Shown piece by piece: positions 63,127-64,000 of a DNA stretch of 64,000 nucleotides. Origin of the DNA: Lingula anatina (Eukaryota; Brachiopoda; Lingulata; Lingulida; Lingulidae); the NCBI RefSeq assembly GCF_001039355.2, contig NW_019775605.1, positions 39,104 through 103,103 on the forward strand, given 5' to 3'. Position 1 is the first letter of the stretch, and each line of letters opens with the position of its first letter. Made by a program: the position numbers and the translations under genes. The notes below the pieces were generated by a model, which was not told the DNA's origin, searched no databases, and saw only the letters and a program-made list of their open reading frames with translations.

Positions 63127-63393
63127 CAGTGGCGGATTAAGAGGGGGTCAGTGGGGTCCTGACCCCCCCCCCCCCCTCGATTTCTGGTCCCCTCTTGAAA
63201 TTAGAATTTTGACTAGCTGAATCATAGTTCTAAGCCGTACTAAATGGCACCATATATGCATTCGCCCTCTAACATACCAAAAATTTTCGGGGGCCTTCAG
63301 CGAACCCCACGCCAAGGGGGAGGGGGAGAGGATCGATCGGCTTCGCATCTGCATATCCCCCCCCCCCTTCAAGTAGTCCTGGATCCGCCCCTG
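63127..63393. mobile_element. 267-bp transposon-like element with GGCGGAT ends
   Basis: Begins CAGTGGCGGATTAAGAGG and ends GTCCTGGATCCGCCCCTG, so the ends are inverted copies around CAGKGGCGGAT. The interior has poly-C and poly-G runs. The minus frame contains GRIQDYLKGGG, a phrase I know from spurious protein predictions over repeats in many invertebrates. CAGGGGCGGAT-type ends resemble hAT-like non-autonomous elements, but no 8-bp target duplication is clear. Confidence 0.7.
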
Positions 63394-64000
63394 GGATGGG
63401 AGAGGTCGCAACTTCCAACAAGATGTCCGGTTTATTTTCCTATTCATGCAATTCACGAGGCTGTTTTTCCAAACTTTGAACATCAGTACATAAAAGCACA
63501 GTATCCTTAACTACATATATATACTTCTATTTTCATAAGGCTTTTTGCCTGCGCATTGTTCTCATATTTTTATATACAGACACTTAAAGACACGTATACA
63601 TTCTGATCGGTTAGTCTGTCCATTCGCCTTATAACTGCCAAACTGTATTTTTGTTTTACTTTAAATTTACTGAGAGGCCTTGTCTGGTAAAGAGGCAGGT
63701 TGCTTTCGAAAAGCAGCATGATCGGTTCCCATGTACGGTAAATATTCTGGTTTTTGATACTACTGGTGACGTTTGGCTCATATTTAACCAGCACAGGCTT
63801 CAAACAACTGCGCATGTGCGAAAAGTGCGCTGTTTGAAATAAACAAGTTGGTGAAATTGACAAAGACCGTCTGGTTGATTTTATTTCATTAGCTCTCTGG
63901 TGTCTTTTTGAAAATTTATATTAGAAATGTTCTGTTGATTTTATGTTGTAAAAAGTAAATCTGTCGGAATTCCTTAGAAAAACATTTATTTTACCTTCAT
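63394..64000. other. Intergenic, nothing recognised
   Basis: Short overlapping open frames on both strands (for example 63570-63863 minus) have no domain or splice support. Confidence 0.5.

Overview
The window is nuclear DNA from an invertebrate animal. It is AT-rich, has GT-AG introns of a few hundred to about 2,500 bases, phase-1 extracellular exons, AATAAA poly(A) signals and scattered short inverted-repeat elements. The sequence alone does not fix the phylum. A bilaterian such as a lophotrochozoan or an invertebrate deuterostome is my guess.

Layout. (1) 85-3258, +: the last six coding exons of CMSS1, a ribosome-biogenesis protein. (2) 4321-11515, -: a complete eight-exon gene, convergent with CMSS1, for a secreted 861-residue protein with the order signal peptide, VWA, seven TSP1 repeats, VWA. 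A TATA box lies at a sensible distance upstream, and every internal domain exon is phase 1-1. (3) 11620-16110: intergenic DNA with a possible broken membrane-protein remnant (13405-13952), one arm of a 209-bp inverted repeat and an X-box-like (RFX) motif. (4) 16111-54247, +: a complete outer-arm axonemal dynein heavy chain of the DNAH5/DNAH8 class. I resolved it into 81 exons, three of them microexons of 18, 21 and 24 nt. It encodes 4,634 residues without the two optional microexons and keeps P-loops in AAA1 to AAA4, the stalk and the microtubule-binding tip. (5) 56588-62371, -: a five-exon gene for a 177-residue hydrophilic protein that I do not recognise, convergent with the dynein gene. (6) 62372-64000: upstream intergenic DNA with a 267-bp transposon-like element.

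The genes do not form an operon and share no evident pathway: ribosome biogenesis, extracellular matrix or adhesion, ciliary motility and an unknown. The most useful results are the full exon models of the dynein and VWA-TSP1 genes, the two in-frame microexons that look optional in the dynein motor, the inverted repeat around dynein exon 1, and the unrecognised 177-residue protein. All models come from reading splice phase and protein similarity by eye; no transcript data were available.
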